From Macrotis lagotis (taxonomy: Eukaryota > Chordata > Mammalia > Peramelemorphia > Peramelidae): a stretch of DNA of 64,000 nucleotides. The position numbers and the translations under genes were made by a program. Position 1 is the first letter of the stretch. Every line of letters starts with the position of its first letter. This document shows, in pieces, positions 47,761 to 59,000 of the stretch. Where the stretch lies: positions 199,762,550-199,826,549 of the forward strand of contig NC_133662.1 in NCBI RefSeq assembly GCF_037893015.1, in the 5' to 3' direction. The notes under the pieces were generated by a model. The model had not been told where the DNA came from, did not search any database, and saw only the letters and a list, made by a program, of their open reading frames with translations.

Positions 47761-48300
47761 ATTAACCAATCAGTGTTCATCTGAGAGAAGCAAATTAGGA
47801 CTTGAGTTTGTGATAATCTGATTATTCCCAACATAACTTTTCAAAATAATAGAATGAACTGATGGCAGCTCAATGTCCTCATTAAATTCTGTTCAAATAT
47901 GTAAAAAAATGTTTATTGAAACTAACAGATTGTGTTTGTGCCTGTGCCTACCTTTTTTCTACCAAGGCTAATTTCTTTAATTGTTAATATACTTTTAAAG
48001 TGGTTTAAAATAATTTTTAAAAACTCTTCCTAGTAAGGACAGGCTAAAGAATATTAGATTTAGAAAGAGTATATTGCACTACTGCATCCCCTATCTGCTA
48101 ATTTGCTGATCACTCTATTCAACAAGTTGATATTGATGGCAGCTAATCCCCATTTGTAGTCACTGAGTCATGTTCTCTGATATGGGAGGGAACTGGATCC
48201 TAAAGGCCAAACATCCCACAGCATCTAGAAATCCTGTTTCCTCCTAGATCTGGCCACTTGATGATTGCTGTTCTAGAAAAGGCAGTGAGAAAGATGTCTT
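47761..48300. other. No recognised gene or repeat
   Basis: No coding or repeat signal I can name. Confidence 0.4.
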
Positions 48301-48309
48301 TGCTCAACA

Positions 48310-48455
48310 TTCCCCTCACTATAATCAACTTAATGCCCATGCCATACCATCATTTACTTGATATCTTGGTCTTCAATTATGATGAACAAGATACTTGAAG
48401 ACAGGGACTATCTTTTCCTTTGTTTCTATTTGTATTTTCTCCACTTAGCATGGTT
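48310..48455 (+). repeat. L2 3' end
   Basis: 'gatacttgaagacagggact', 'atcttttcctttgtttctat' and 'tttctccacttagcatggt' match the L2 terminal region. Confidence 0.6.
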
Positions 48456-48559
48456 CAGATCCCAGAAGGAGAAGACGTGATGAGAAAAGAACAGCCCCCA
48501 GGATCTAAATTTCAAGGGAAGCCCAGTGAACAAGGATGATCACTCACCAAAGGAGATTA

Positions 48560-48785
48560 TGAACCATGGTCCAATGGGTAGAGTGCCAGCTTTGGAGTTA
48601 GGAAGATGTGCTCTTGATTCTTCCTCATACACTAATTGAAAATCCTCAGCAAGTGACTTAATCTCTCAGTTTCCTCCCCTGTAAAATGGGAATGATGATA
48701 GTAATAGCATCTACTTTATAGAACTGTATCAAATGCTATAGTACTTGTAAAGTGCCTTAAAGTGATATAAAATGGTGGCTTTGAT
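48560..48785 (+). repeat. MIR SINE
   Basis: 'tggtccaatgggtagagtgc', 'cagcaagtgacttaatctct', 'cagtttcctcccctgtaaaa', 'tgggaatgatgatagtaata' and 'cttgtaaagtgccttaaagt': a near-complete MIR. Confidence 0.82.
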
Positions 48786-48989
48786 TGTCATGTAATTGTC
48801 CTCGTTGTGGTTGTTATTAAGTGATCAGACCAGGTTAAAGAGTGGACAGTGTTTGAAAAAGCCAAGGGAGAAGAGGATGCCCTAAGAGAAAAAATGGTAT
48901 ACAATGCCTAGGGCTGCTGCTCTTGTTCAATGCCTTCTGTGGTGTACAATTCTTCATAATCTTATTGAGGTCTTCCTAGAAAAGTTTCA

Positions 48990-49162
48990 TGGGGTGTTTT
49001 CCATTTATTTCTGCAACTCATTAAACAGATGAAGAAACTGAGGCAAGCAAGGTTAAATGACTTGCTCAGTATCTTTCAGATAATGTCTGAGGCTAGATCT
49101 GAAGTCTCAAAGATGAATTTTTCTGACTCCAAGCCTAGAACTCTATCCACTATAATGAACTT
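48990..49162 (-). repeat. MIR/tRNA-SINE remnant
   Basis: 'taaacagatgaagaaactga', 'atgacttgctcagtatcttt', 'gtctgaggctagatctgaag' and 'cctagaactctatccactat' are antisense. Confidence 0.6.
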
Positions 49163-50335
49163 TTTTCAGAAGTCCGAATCATCTGAGAGAAATGTACCCA
49201 TGTGGAAGCTGTCAGACACAACCTAGAAGACATTGTGTCCCTTTAATAAATGTATGGAAAGAAGCACCCCTTTCCATTGTCTATTAGATGGAACAGGCTG
49301 CATCTTTTAAAATCTTTAAAACCTTTGTCTGAAAGAGCTCAGTTTATTCCCACTTTAGGCCCTCTGAGAAATGGGCATGGACTTTGTTCTCATTCATTTG
49401 TCCTTATCAGTTCTATGATGGCAGGCAGTAGAAACTCAGACCTGGAACCATGAAAACCTTGGAGTAGTAGCACCCCAGACTGGTCATTCCTGCCAGGTTA
49501 GCTGGGAAACCCTGAGAAGCCAGGGTGCTGAAACATAAGCCCAGATAGCCTTTAATCTTGGAAGATGGTGGGACCTCTGCTATCTAAGAAAAGAATTAAG
49601 CTCTGAAGGTAATTAATTCTTCTCTCCCCATAGATTGAAGCTTTTCAGGGGAGATTATATCTCCTCATATGTTGGCAGGATTTTTGTACATTTGAAATAA
49701 ATTTTTTTTATAAAAGTTATTGTTAATATTAAGTGATTAAATGGAACTGGGGTGCAGGATGTCCCCATGTACAATGTAGAACATAGTGGAGGGAAATGTA
49801 ACATAACATATTCTTAGGTATTGTGGGTCAGAGTAGTCACAGACACACAATTTAAACTCTTTTGTAAAAGAGTTTTGTAAAATGGAGATGATCTCTGCAA
49901 CATATACTTCATTGTATTATTAGTGAATATAACATATATTGAAAACCTTATAACATCATATAAATGTCAGTAATTCTTGTTTCTTCACTTTCAACATTTT
50001 GAATTTTATCCCCACCATTGGTTCCTTGGCTTCTGCTCTCAAAAAAAACATTATTTTATAATAAAATTTTAAAATCTCTTGCTTCCTTTGAGATAGATGG
50101 GAAGAGCATTTACTAAATATTTCATTTATGGTTCTGCTTGTTGAATGGTCAGATATCTTTTCACTTGACCTTGTAATCACTTCAAAAGAGTGACCTATTT
50201 CTCCCCTTTATATCTTTAGTTATATTTCTTTAGCTAATCCATTGTATCTATTTTCCCACTAGCAATTCCTTCTTAATCACCTGCCATCTGTCTTTTGTCC
50301 TCATCACTCTACTAAAATTGCTCTCTAAAGAATCT
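49163..50335. other. Unassigned DNA
   Basis: No gene recognised. The part at 49,250-49,710 is less AT-rich and ends with 'gtacatttgaaataaatttt', a possible polyadenylation context, so an untranslated mRNA copy is conceivable. Confidence 0.3.
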
Positions 50336-50348
50336 AATATCTCCTTCT

Positions 50349-50425
50349 GGAAAAAAAATGCCTATGGTCCATTATCAGTCTCAGGGGGAAAAAAAATGCC
50401 TATGATCCATTATCAGTCTTCATCT
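50349..50425. repeat. Short tandem duplication
   Basis: 'gaaaaaaaatgcctatggtc' and 'gaaaaaaaatgcctatgatc', each followed by 'cattatcagtct': two units of about 37 bp. Confidence 0.85.
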
Positions 50426-50542
50426 TTCCTACCTTTTCATCTCAATTTAACAGTTGAACACTCCCTCTTTTCTTAAAAAAGATGACCCTAAAGTGATAGA
50501 GAGCAATTTATTGGGGTGATGGAGAGGGGAAAATAGACACAA

Positions 50543-50832
50543 TTCAACAAACATTTATTAGGCACTTATACATTTTTAGGTTTTTGTAAGGCAAATGGTT
50601 AAGTGGCTTGCCCAAGGCCACACAGCTAGGTCATTATTAAGTGTCTGAGGCCGGATTTGAGCTCAAGTACTCCTGACTCCACGGTCAGTGCTCTATCTAC
50701 TGTTCACCTAGCCATCTTCACTTATTATATTTTGAATCTCACTTGGTGTGAAATACTGGAGACACAAAGAAATGAAGAGTCCCTGCCCTAGAGGATTTTG
50801 CATTCTGATGGAAGAGACAACCATAAACAGGA
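50543..50832 (-). repeat. L2 3' end, split by a SINE
   Basis: 'caacaaacatttattaggca' before the SINE, and 'gtccctgccctagaggattt', 'tgcattctgatggaagagac' after it. These are the two halves of a reversed L2 terminus. Confidence 0.65.
50577..50718 (-). repeat. WSINE1-type SINE
   Basis: 'ggtttttgtaaggcaaatgg' to 'tgttcacctagccatctt'. The flanks CACTTATACATTTT and CACTTATTATATTTT are its target duplication. Confidence 0.93.
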
Positions 50833-50984
50833 ATGGCACAGTGGATAGAGCACTGGCCTTGGAGTCAGGAGTACCTGAGTTCAAATCCGGCCTCAGACAC
50901 TTAATAATGACCTACCTGTGTGGCCTTGGGTAAGCCACTTTAACCCCCCTGCCTTGCAAAAACAAAAAACAAAAAAAACAAGAA
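50831..50984 (+). repeat. WSINE1-type SINE
   Basis: GGAATGGCACAGTGGATAGA to an A-rich tail with AACAAAAAACA units. The first few head bases are missing. It sits only 113 bp right of the previous, inverted copy. Confidence 0.92.
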
Positions 50985-51123
50985 AACTCCAAGTAGAGCC
51001 ACAGAGTGAGACACAACTGCAATGACTAAACATTAAACAGAAAATAAGGAACCAGAATCTTGGCTTAGGAGCCAAGGGCCTGATAAAGGCCTCCTGCAAA
51101 AATAGTAACACAGTAACTTAATA

Positions 51124-51368
51124 GGTACAGCTAACTGGTTCAATAGATAGAATGCTAGGTCTGGAGTCAAGATGGCCTGAGTTCAAATCCACCCTCAAAC
51201 ACTTAATAGTTTGTGACTCTGAGCAAGTTACCCTATTTGTCTGTTTCCTCATATATATAAAATGAGTTGGAAAAGGAAATTAGCAAGTCATTCTAATATC
51301 TTTAATAAGAAAACCCCAAATGGGGTCAGAAACAATTGGAAACAATTAGAATGACTGAACAACACCGA
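51124..51368 (+). repeat. BovB/RTE-tailed tRNA-SINE
   Basis: A head ('ggtacagctaactggttcaa', 'tagatagaatgctaggtctg'), a CORE-like middle, 'aactgtttcctcatatata', then 'ccccaaatggggtcagaaac' and 'gaatgactgaacaac'. It is old but full length. Confidence 0.7.
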
Positions 51369-51399
51369 TTGTTTAATAAATGCTCTACCTATCTTTTGA

Positions 51400-52280
51400 T
51401 TGATTGAGGAGGCTAAATCTGTTCCTTTATAATATTAAGTTCCTTTATAATATTAAGTTCAAAGTTCTATATGACAATCAAGGCTCTCCATCACTTATCC
51501 ATTTTATTTATTCATTCTTTTCTCCTCACTCTTCACAACAAATTCCTTCCTCTACTCAATTGATCTCCATAACATTTCTCCAAAATCAATTAACTCAGAA
51601 TGTGAAGAGATCTTAGAGCCATTTTCTAATCTATCTTACAAATGTGAAGTCCAGAAGAGCTAGTTTAGGCTTTATGCAAGGGAAAAAAAATACTAACCTT
51701 TAGAACTGATGAAAAGTAAATGGGCTGTCTCATGAGCAATGAATTGTCTTCAAGAGAGGTCTTCAAGTTGTAGGCAGACAGATAAACTCTACACTAACTT
51801 ATTGCTAGTGAAACTGTCAATTGATTCACCATTCCAGGGAATCATTTAGAATTATATAAGAAAAGTCACTTGTCTTTTCATATGATCTTGATTTAGATTT
51901 CAATAAGACTTTAGGGTCCATCAAGAGCAATTTGAATTTGGGAGTTAGAAAGGGTCCATGAATCCCCCTCTGTTTGAAAACCTATCCCATATTTTGGCAA
52001 TATATTCCACTTTGAGACAAATTCTTAGTGTTTTCTGTCATAAAACTTAAATTTTCCTTTTTATGATGTTCTTACATAGTCATCTAATCTGTCCTCCAGG
52101 ACCAAAATAGAGCTTTAAATTCTTGAGAACAAGAACTTGAATCCTCCTGATTCTAAGGTCCTCTCCTTTCAAACTATGCTATGCTCTAAATTCAAACCCT
52201 TACTCTAACACCTTATTTTTAATTCTGATCCTACCTCTGGCTATGTTACTATATCTTTAGGACTCTATTTCCTCATCTTT
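51400..52280 (+). repeat. L2-like remnants and unassigned DNA
   Basis: 'gttctatatgacaatcaagg', 'ctctccatcacttatcc' and 'cttttctcctcactcttcac' fit L2 ORF2 downstream sequence near 51,450-51,600. A 19-bp tandem (TTCCTTTATAATATTAAGT, twice) is at 51,421-51,459. The rest is unclear. Confidence 0.4.
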
Positions 52281-52471
52281 AAAATTGAAGGGATAGATGA
52301 ACTTCACTAGAATCATATTCTGATATCTCACTGTAAGAAGAATGATTAAAAGTTAGGTCAAAATCGCAGAATCTCCAATAGGTATTAACACAGGAATAAA
52401 AGCTTTTAGCATATCCTATAAAGAGATACCTAGATAGGAATAGAGAAGGCCATCTTTAAAACTTGGTCTAG

Positions 52472-52623
52472 GGGAGGCTTGGTGGCGCAGTGGATAAAGC
52501 ACTGGCCCTAGAGTCAGGAGTACCTGGGTTCAAATCCGGTTTCAGACACTTAATAATTACCTAGCTGTGTGGCCTTGGGCAAGCCACTTAACCCTATTTG
52601 CCTTGCAAAAAAACATAAAAAAA
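52472..52623 (+). repeat. WSINE1-type SINE
   Basis: GGGAGGCTTGGTGGCGCAGT to an A-rich tail. The perfect 14-bp target duplication AAAACTTGGTCTAG is at 52,458-52,471 and 52,624-52,637, marking one of the younger insertions here. Confidence 0.96.
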
Positions 52624-52931
52624 AAAACTTGGTCTAGTGATGTAATAGACATTTTTTGCCTATAGTCATTAATGAAGTAGTCAGACATAATGGGTCTTAC
52701 TCTATAATGACACAAATCCTTAAAGCTCTTTATCTGCTTCCAGAGAAATTGTATTAAAGTGACAGAAAACAAGACTGAGAGTACCAGATAATATTAGTGA
52801 AACTTCTTTTGCTACCAGTATATTATTTTGGAACAATGAGTAGAAGGCTGAACTATTATTGGGGGACCAGATGAACTCTAAGAATCTTTTCAAAGAGCAT
52901 TCTCTGATTTTTATATCTTAATGCACAAGAC

Positions 52932-53180
52932 CCCTGCTTAATTCTTCCTTTTCTTCCTTCACAATCTTGATCTTATAGGAAACCAGTTGAATTATATGCT
53001 GTCCTTTTCTCAGATGCTTTACTACAAAGCCTTTTAATCTAGGATCCATGGAGGGAAGACAACCTGAATGCCAAAAATATAACTTTATTTTACTAACCCT
53101 ACCTGAAATTTAACATTTCATGCAAAAATTTTAAAAATATTCTTCCAGGGTTCATAGTGGAGAAAGGTCTTACTAAATTC
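52932..53180. repeat. Dispersed repeat pair, copy A
   Basis: About 240 bp with 'cctgcttaattcttcctttt', 'caatcttgatcttataggaa', 'aggatccatggagggaagac' and 'aacctgaatgccaaaaatat', repeated in the same orientation at 55,241-55,475. Confidence 0.75.
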
Positions 53181-53184
53181 ACAC

Positions 53185-53700
53185 AACAATAACAATCCCT
53201 AATCAGAAATGTTGTTGAAGCTATGTGTGCTATAAGGATGTTGACATCAATCAATATATCCTAGGTATTAAGCACCATCTAAAAACATTGATTGGGTTTA
53301 TTCTTTGAGAGGTTGCCTTTAGTTCATACTAACTCAGAAAATTGATTGGAAAGTAATTGAAAGGCTCAGAAGAGATCTAAATCAGAGTGGTGATCCTGTG
53401 CTTTGGAAACCTCTAAATTAGCTTGTTTCATCTGATTTGAGATAGCTTTTGGAAATTACTATCACCTTAACTATTCAAGAAAAATATGAACGTAACCAGA
53501 ACAGATGACTAAATTTTCAAACTGGAGATCAGTGACACAGATCATCTTTTCTAGGAATTGTGCTTTTTTTCAAATGCTAATTTAACTAGTGGTTGCTTCT
53601 TAAAAATTTCACAAGCAGTCTCTAATTTTGTTTCTTTTGGGCCCCTCTAGTTTACATCAATATTAATGCTATAATTAGCTCTAAATGACATTTGATTCAT
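53185..53700. other. No recognised gene or repeat
   Basis: AT-rich, nothing named. Confidence 0.4.
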
Positions 53701-53719
53701 GAAAAGTGAACAGATTTTT

Positions 53720-54050
53720 TTCCTTCATAGAAACAAAAATTGGAACCAAAATAAATATCCATCCATTGGAAAATGGCTTAAAAATTATGATACATGAATA
53801 TATTGGACTTATCTGCATGTAAAAATGATAAATAATATGACTATTGAGAAGCATGGAAAGCCTTACATGAACTAGTAAAGAAAACCTGAAAATAATAATT
53901 TTACATATAAAAACATTAGCAATTTCTCAACAAAGTAAATAGAGAAAAAAAACAACATAACAAACATAAGTGAATGTTATGAAATTATAATGACCAGGTT
54001 GTACCCATGCACAAAGGGAATTCCTAACATAGCATATTAAACAAATGATC
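53720..54050 (+). mobile_element. Old L1 3' fragment
   Basis: 'aaattggaaccaaaataaat', 'atccatccattggaaaatgg', 'tacatgaatatattggactt' and 'ccttacatgaactagtaaag' are in L1 3' order, heavily mutated. Confidence 0.6.
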
Positions 54051-54224
54051 TTTTAGCTTCTGCTTGAAAATTACTTAAGATAGGAACCATCCTAAGTCAA
54101 TTTTACTTTTAAGCAATTTGAATATTTGGATTTTTTCCCCTATCAGAAGACCTATGTTTTCAGTTTTTAAGCTTCATTCTGTTCTCTTTCATTCACCTGG
54201 GAAAGAAGAGATAAGAGAAGGTGT

Positions 54225-54310
54225 TCCAAACCCAGTAAACATTTATTAAGTGCCTATTATTTGCCAGGCACTATGATGATTTCAAAGGAATTTATATTCT
54301 AAAAGAATGT
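54225..54310 (-). repeat. L2 3' end
   Basis: 'acccagtaaacatttattaa', 'gtgcctattatttgccaggc' and 'actatgatgatttcaaagg' form the reversed L2 terminus. A GTAATGTAACT tandem follows. Confidence 0.65.
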
Positions 54311-54594
54311 AATGTAACTGTAATGTAATGTAACTAAAAGAAAGGTACTTTGGCATGGAAAATAAAAGAAGTGCTGAGTAGGGACTTTGAGAATATATTG
54401 TTATAGTCCTTCCAGGAGCTAGGGTAAGTTGATTTGATCATGGTTTTATAACTGAAGAGGTGGGAGTGGAGAAATGAAAGCGGAAATCATCTAGGACATG
54501 CATTCTTATTGTGGCTAGAAAGAGGAGATAGCAGTGTACTGATGAATGTCTGCAGCTTACCTAGAATAGTAGGCTAAGGAAAACATGCATTATT

Positions 54595-54739
54595 TTTTTT
54601 ATTTATCTAAGGAAATCGGGTTAAGTGACTTGCCCAAGGTCACATAGCTAGGCAATTAATGTGTCTGAGGTCTGATTTGAACTCAGGTCCTCCTGACTCC
54701 AGGGTCATTGCTCTAGCCACTACAAGACCTAGTTGCCCT
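54595..54739 (-). repeat. tRNA-SINE (WSINE1-related)
   Basis: 'cgggttaagtgacttgccca' to 'caagacctagttgccct'. The flanks GAAAACATGCATTATT and GAAAACATTCATCATT are a decayed 16-bp duplication. Confidence 0.88.
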
Positions 54740-54755
54740 GAAAACATTCATCATT

Positions 54756-55240
54756 GAGGATAGTTGAGCTCTAGATTAGAATTTTCTAAGATGAAAGTGT
54801 TAAACCCTACAAGTATGGTCTCTGAGTTAAATGGCGAAGAAGTTGTAGGGTCTTTAGAGAATTCAGTTTAAGATCAAATTGGGAAATAGTCAGCTATTAT
54901 TGAAAGTGTTTTTCTCTACCACCTCTTGGCTTGGCATCTCTTCTTCCAGTGTCTAGAGCTCCCAATTAATTCCCTTATAAGAGAAAATCACATCACCAGA
55001 TACGTCATTACCTTTGCTAATTGGTGAGGCAAGTAATAAATGCATTGTCAGTCCTCTATAAATATTCAGAGGTGGAGAGGGAGGTCATTCCAATTCTGGA
55101 ATCCTTCACATGTCTCTACTAACAGTGTACTGCTTTGCCTATCAAGTGACTCTGGTCACTTGGGTTTTAACTTCCTCTTCCTACTACCCTTTAAACATTC
55201 CAATTTTCTCTATTGTTCCTTTTTTTTCACTTTCTCACCA
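54756..55240. other. No recognised gene or repeat
   Basis: No coding signal. Pyrimidine-rich toward its right end. Confidence 0.4.
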
Positions 55241-55520
55241 CCCTGCTTAATTCTTCCTTTTTCTTTCCTCACAATCTTGATCTTACAGGAAACCAGTTGA
55301 ATGTCTGTCCTTTTACTGTCCTTTTCTCAAATGTTTTAGTACAAAGGCTTTCAATCTGGGATCCATGGAGGGAAAGCAACTTGAATGCAAAAAATATAAC
55401 TTTATTTTATTAATTCTACCTGAAATTTAACATTTCAAGCAATAATTTTCCAGTGTTCATAGGCTTTACTAGACTATTAACTAAATCCATGACACAAAAT
55501 GGTTAAGAATTCCTGGTTTG
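55241..55520. repeat. Dispersed repeat pair, copy B
   Basis: Partner of 52,932-53,180. It continues with 'ggctttactagactattaac', 'taaatccatgacacaaaatg' and 'gttaagaattcctgg', an ending common in an old mammalian repeat whose name I do not recall. Confidence 0.7.
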
Positions 55521-55821
55521 ATTGGTATCTGTCCTTTAATATACAAGACGACCAAAAAGACATCGCTATGTTTAAAACAAATTATAGTGTGTCCAACTGT
55601 GGTTGATCAAATCAATATGAGCTTCAAACAGGTAAAGACCCAAATGGTCCATGTGAACACCTGGACTCTAAACTTAACTCTAAACACTCTAAACTTACAT
55701 GTCACATTTCCTCTGCACTGCTTCCATTCTGCATTGACCATAGCCCTCTCTGATGAGGGCACTGATGAGGGTCATTCTGGTGGACCTAGGTCAGTGTCTC
55801 CCATGCTGTACAATCAATTCT

Positions 55822-55979
55822 TTTTTTTTTTTAAGTTTTTGCAAGGCAAATGGGGTTAAGTGGCTTTCCCAAGGCCACACAGCTAGGTAATTATTAAGTA
55901 TCTGAGACTGGATTTGAACCCAGGTACTCCTGACTCCAAAGCTGGTGCTTTATCCACTACACCACCTAGCCGCCCCCTA
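55822..55979 (-). repeat. WSINE1-type SINE
   Basis: A long T tail, 'gtttttgcaaggcaaatggg' to 'caccacctagccgccccc'. The perfect 13-bp duplication TACAATCAATTCT is at 55,809-55,821 and 55,980-55,992. Confidence 0.96.
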
Positions 55980-56091
55980 TACAATCAATTCTAAAGTTCT
56001 TAAGAGAGACCTTCAGGGTGTTCTAGTATTGCTTCTTCTAACCCCACTGTGAGCACTTGCCTTGCATAAGTTTTCCATAAAATAGTCTTCT

Positions 56092-56193
56092 GGGGGGCAG
56101 CTAGGTGGCACAGAGTCAGTAGTACCTGAGTTCAAATCTGACCTCAGACACTTAATAAGAACCTAGCTGTGTGACCTTTTGCCTTAAAAAAAA
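56092..56193 (+). repeat. WSINE1-type SINE with internal deletions
   Basis: GGGGGCAGCTAGGTGGCACA joins directly to AGAGTCAGTAGTACCTGAGT. About 20-25 bp of the head and part of the 3' region are missing. The flanks AAAATAGTCTT and AAAATGGTCTT look like its duplication. Confidence 0.9.
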
Positions 56194-57944
56194 CTAAAGA
56201 AAAATGGTCTTTTTGGCAAGCATACTTCCAGCATTCTAACAATATACCAGTACATCACAGTTGCGCACTCTGTAGTAATGTTTGAATGTTTGGCAGTTTA
56301 GTTCAAGAAAGGACCTCAGTGTCTTTTATCTTCTCCTGCCAAGTGATCTTCAGATTCTTCCTAAAAATGTAAATGGAAGCTATTCAGTTTCTTGACATGA
56401 TGTTGGTAGACTATCCAGGTTTCACAGGCATACAGCGCATTGATTCTGGAGACCTTTAGTTTGGTACTTAGTGTAATATTTCTTCTCTCCCACACTTTTT
56501 TAAAGCCTCCCAAAAACTGAGCTAGTGCTGGCAATTTGGGTGTCAATTCTATTGTCAATGTGCACCTCCCTGGAAAGGACAGTGTCAAGGTAAGTGAATT
56601 TGTCCACAGTACTCAAAACTCCATTTGCTGCAACTGATGGTTTCACATATGGATGGTGTGGTGCTGACTCATCTGTGTTTTTTTTGGTGTTAGTTATTAG
56701 ACCAAAATTAGCACAAGCAGCAGAGAATTGATCCATACTTTGTAGCATCTCAGTTTCAGAGACTGCATTCAGTACACAATCATGAACATTCCCTCCACTT
56801 TAGTCTTGGCTTGTAGTCTTTGCAAATTGAAGAATTTATGATTAGTGAGATAACTGACCTTGATACCATGTTCATCCTCAGGGAAGGAGTTTGAGAACAT
56901 GTATGAAAACATCATGCTAAAAAGCCCAGGAACAAGAACTAGTCTTGTTTTACTCCATTGGTGAGTGGGAAATATCAAGAACATCATCCACCTTGCAGAA
57001 TCTGGGAAAGAATGAAAATAAAGTGCAATACTGAAGAACTACTCTGGGAAACCAAATTTTTACATTGGTCAGTCAAAGACCATGGTCAGATCTACAAATA
57101 TTTTATAAAGACTTCTATTGTGTTCTTGGCATAATTTCCTGGAGTTTTTGGGAAGCAACACCATATCAACTGTTCCTTGACCATTTCTGAAGCCACACTG
57201 GCACTCAGGGAGGTGACCATCTTCCAGGTGAAGGATCAGCCTATTGAGAAGGACTCTAGAAAGAATCTTATCAGTAATGATGAAAAGAGAAACACCCCTG
57301 TGATTGTCACAGGACATTTTCTCCTTTATCTTTATAGAGATGGACAATAGGGGTAGGGCATCCTTGAATTCTTGGGAATAGATTTTTTATGCCATGTAAC
57401 CTGGAAAATTTCAGTCAACTTTTGGATGAGCAATGGACCCCCTCCTATCTTGTAGCTCTCACTTGTAATAGAATCAGCACCAGGTGCTATGCCATTTGAA
57501 AGCAGCCTAATAACATTTAAAACTGTTTCAGTTGGAACTTTAGCTAGGAATAGATTGACTTCAACTTGAAGTAAATGATCAATGGCTTCTGCACTGATTT
57601 GTGATGGTCTGTTAAGAATACCATATGAAGTCTTCCACCCATCTCTTTAGGATTATGTCCCTATCATTAATCAATTTGACTCCATCAACACTTAGTTATT
57701 GAGAGGCATATCAACACTTAGTTATTGAGAGGCATTATAGGTCTTGGTCCATAAATCACCTTCAGGGCATCACAAAAGCTAGAAAGGCAATCTTAGATTG
57801 AAGGTGCTGAAAGGTGGGGTATGGCAGCATGAAAGTCCTCCTGCAGAAAGTTAGCTTTGGGTTAGGTCTTGCGAGAAGGCAGGAGTAGAACTGAGAATTG
57901 CAAACATTCAAGGCATGAGGGCAAAAGGTTCTTAGTTCATATTA

Positions 57945-58345
57945 TAACATTATTTTATATTTGCAGATGATTGTGCACTAAATGCAGCTCTGAAGCAATA
58001 GATTATGAATAGATTCTCTTCTTCTTGTGCTAATTTTGGTCTAACAACACTAAGGAAAAACAGGTGCTTCACCAGCCAACACCACAGCAGTCATATGTGC
58101 AACCAGTAATTACAGCAAATGGAGAAGCTTTGAATAGTATGGTTAAGTTCACCTGCCTTGGGAGGAGGTTCACATTGGCAATGAGTTTGACACATGCATT
58201 GTCAGTGCTAGCTCAGTGTTTAAGAGGCTCTGAAGAAAAATGTGGAAGAGAAGAGGTATTACAGTACCCACTAAACTGAAGGTCTACAGAGCCATTGTGC
58301 TGACTTCATCATTGTTATGCCTCTGAAACCTGGAGAACCCCCCAA
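57945..58345 (+). mobile_element. RTE fragment in inverted orientation
   Basis: The plus strand reads the same RT region as 56,748-56,500 on the other strand: 'ttgcagatgattgtgcacta' (near the YADD-type block), 'tgctaattttggtctaacaa', 'aatggagaagctttgaatag' and 'ttatgcctctgaaacctgg'. It is full of stops. Confidence 0.75.
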
Positions 58346-58379
58346 TGCCCATGCCAGGAAACAGATTTGCTTCCATTTG

Positions 58380-58460
58380 AACTGTAAAAGATAAATAGCT
58401 TCTGCATTGATTGACAATGGTCTATTAAGAGTACCTTGGAAGTGTTCAGCTTAGTCCCAT
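58380..58460 (-). mobile_element. Small RTE piece, minus strand
   Basis: 'aaatagcttctgcattgatt', 'gacaatggtctattaagagt' and 'accttggaagtg' repeat 57,577-57,640, so the RTE sequence flips orientation again. Confidence 0.6.
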
Positions 58461-59000
58461 AGACTTAAAATTTTTTTGAAATTCCAATCCAATGGAATCA
58501 CCAACATCCACCTTCTCCACTTCTACTGTCATATTGCTGAACATCACTGAAGGAAATAATATCATCCTGTTGAGGTGATCTACAAGTTATATGAGCTGAT
58601 CACAACTGAAGCCTTCTATACTAAAATCCTAATACTCTATTACCTAAACCTATACATACTTTAATGGGAAAACAAAGATCAAGTCAAGAATTCCCTCCTT
58701 TCTTTAAATCTATACCTCAAATCCCTCAATGTTATTCCTCCCTCTCTTCTCTGTTCCATTCTTGTTTCTCCTTAACCCAAACTAACCCTTTTGTTAGCAT
58801 CCATAATTCCAGTCTCTCCTCCTTCAGAAGCTAGTACCATTGATTATTGCTCTTGTTGTCTAATGTTCTATCTCTGTCTGTTACTTCTTTGAAGCTTATA
58901 AACTCACTCAACTCTTCACTTGACCCTATTTTACTTTGTTATGCATTCTTCTAAAGCCAGGTTCCTATTTCCATATTCCCCTTCGCAATCAAACTCCTAA
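58461..59000 (+). repeat. Probable L2-like pyrimidine-rich DNA
   Basis: CT-rich text leading into a clear L2 fragment. Too decayed to place. Confidence 0.35.

Larger units (their letters stand above)
55575..57940 (-). mobile_element. RTE-type LINE, broken, with RT remnants
   Basis: Minus-strand fragments read like an RTE reverse transcriptase in order. The block at 57,347-57,069 has CDNHRGVSLFIITDKILSRV, LLNRLILHLEDGHLPECQCG, FRNGQGTVD and FVDLTMVFD. The block at 56,987-56,769 has LVPGLFSMMFS and FNLQRLQAKTKVEG. The block at 56,748-56,500 has FTYLDTVLS and IDNRIDTQI. The block at 56,588-56,361 has INALYACETW. These match RTE motifs such as FRxGxGTVD, FVDLTKAFD and the late FxYLGS and LYGSE-like regions. 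The catalytic YADD lies between blocks and is not intact. Two SINEs interrupt the 3' part (55,822 and 56,092). A 26-bp tandem duplication sits at 57,683-57,734. It is inactive. Confidence 0.85.
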
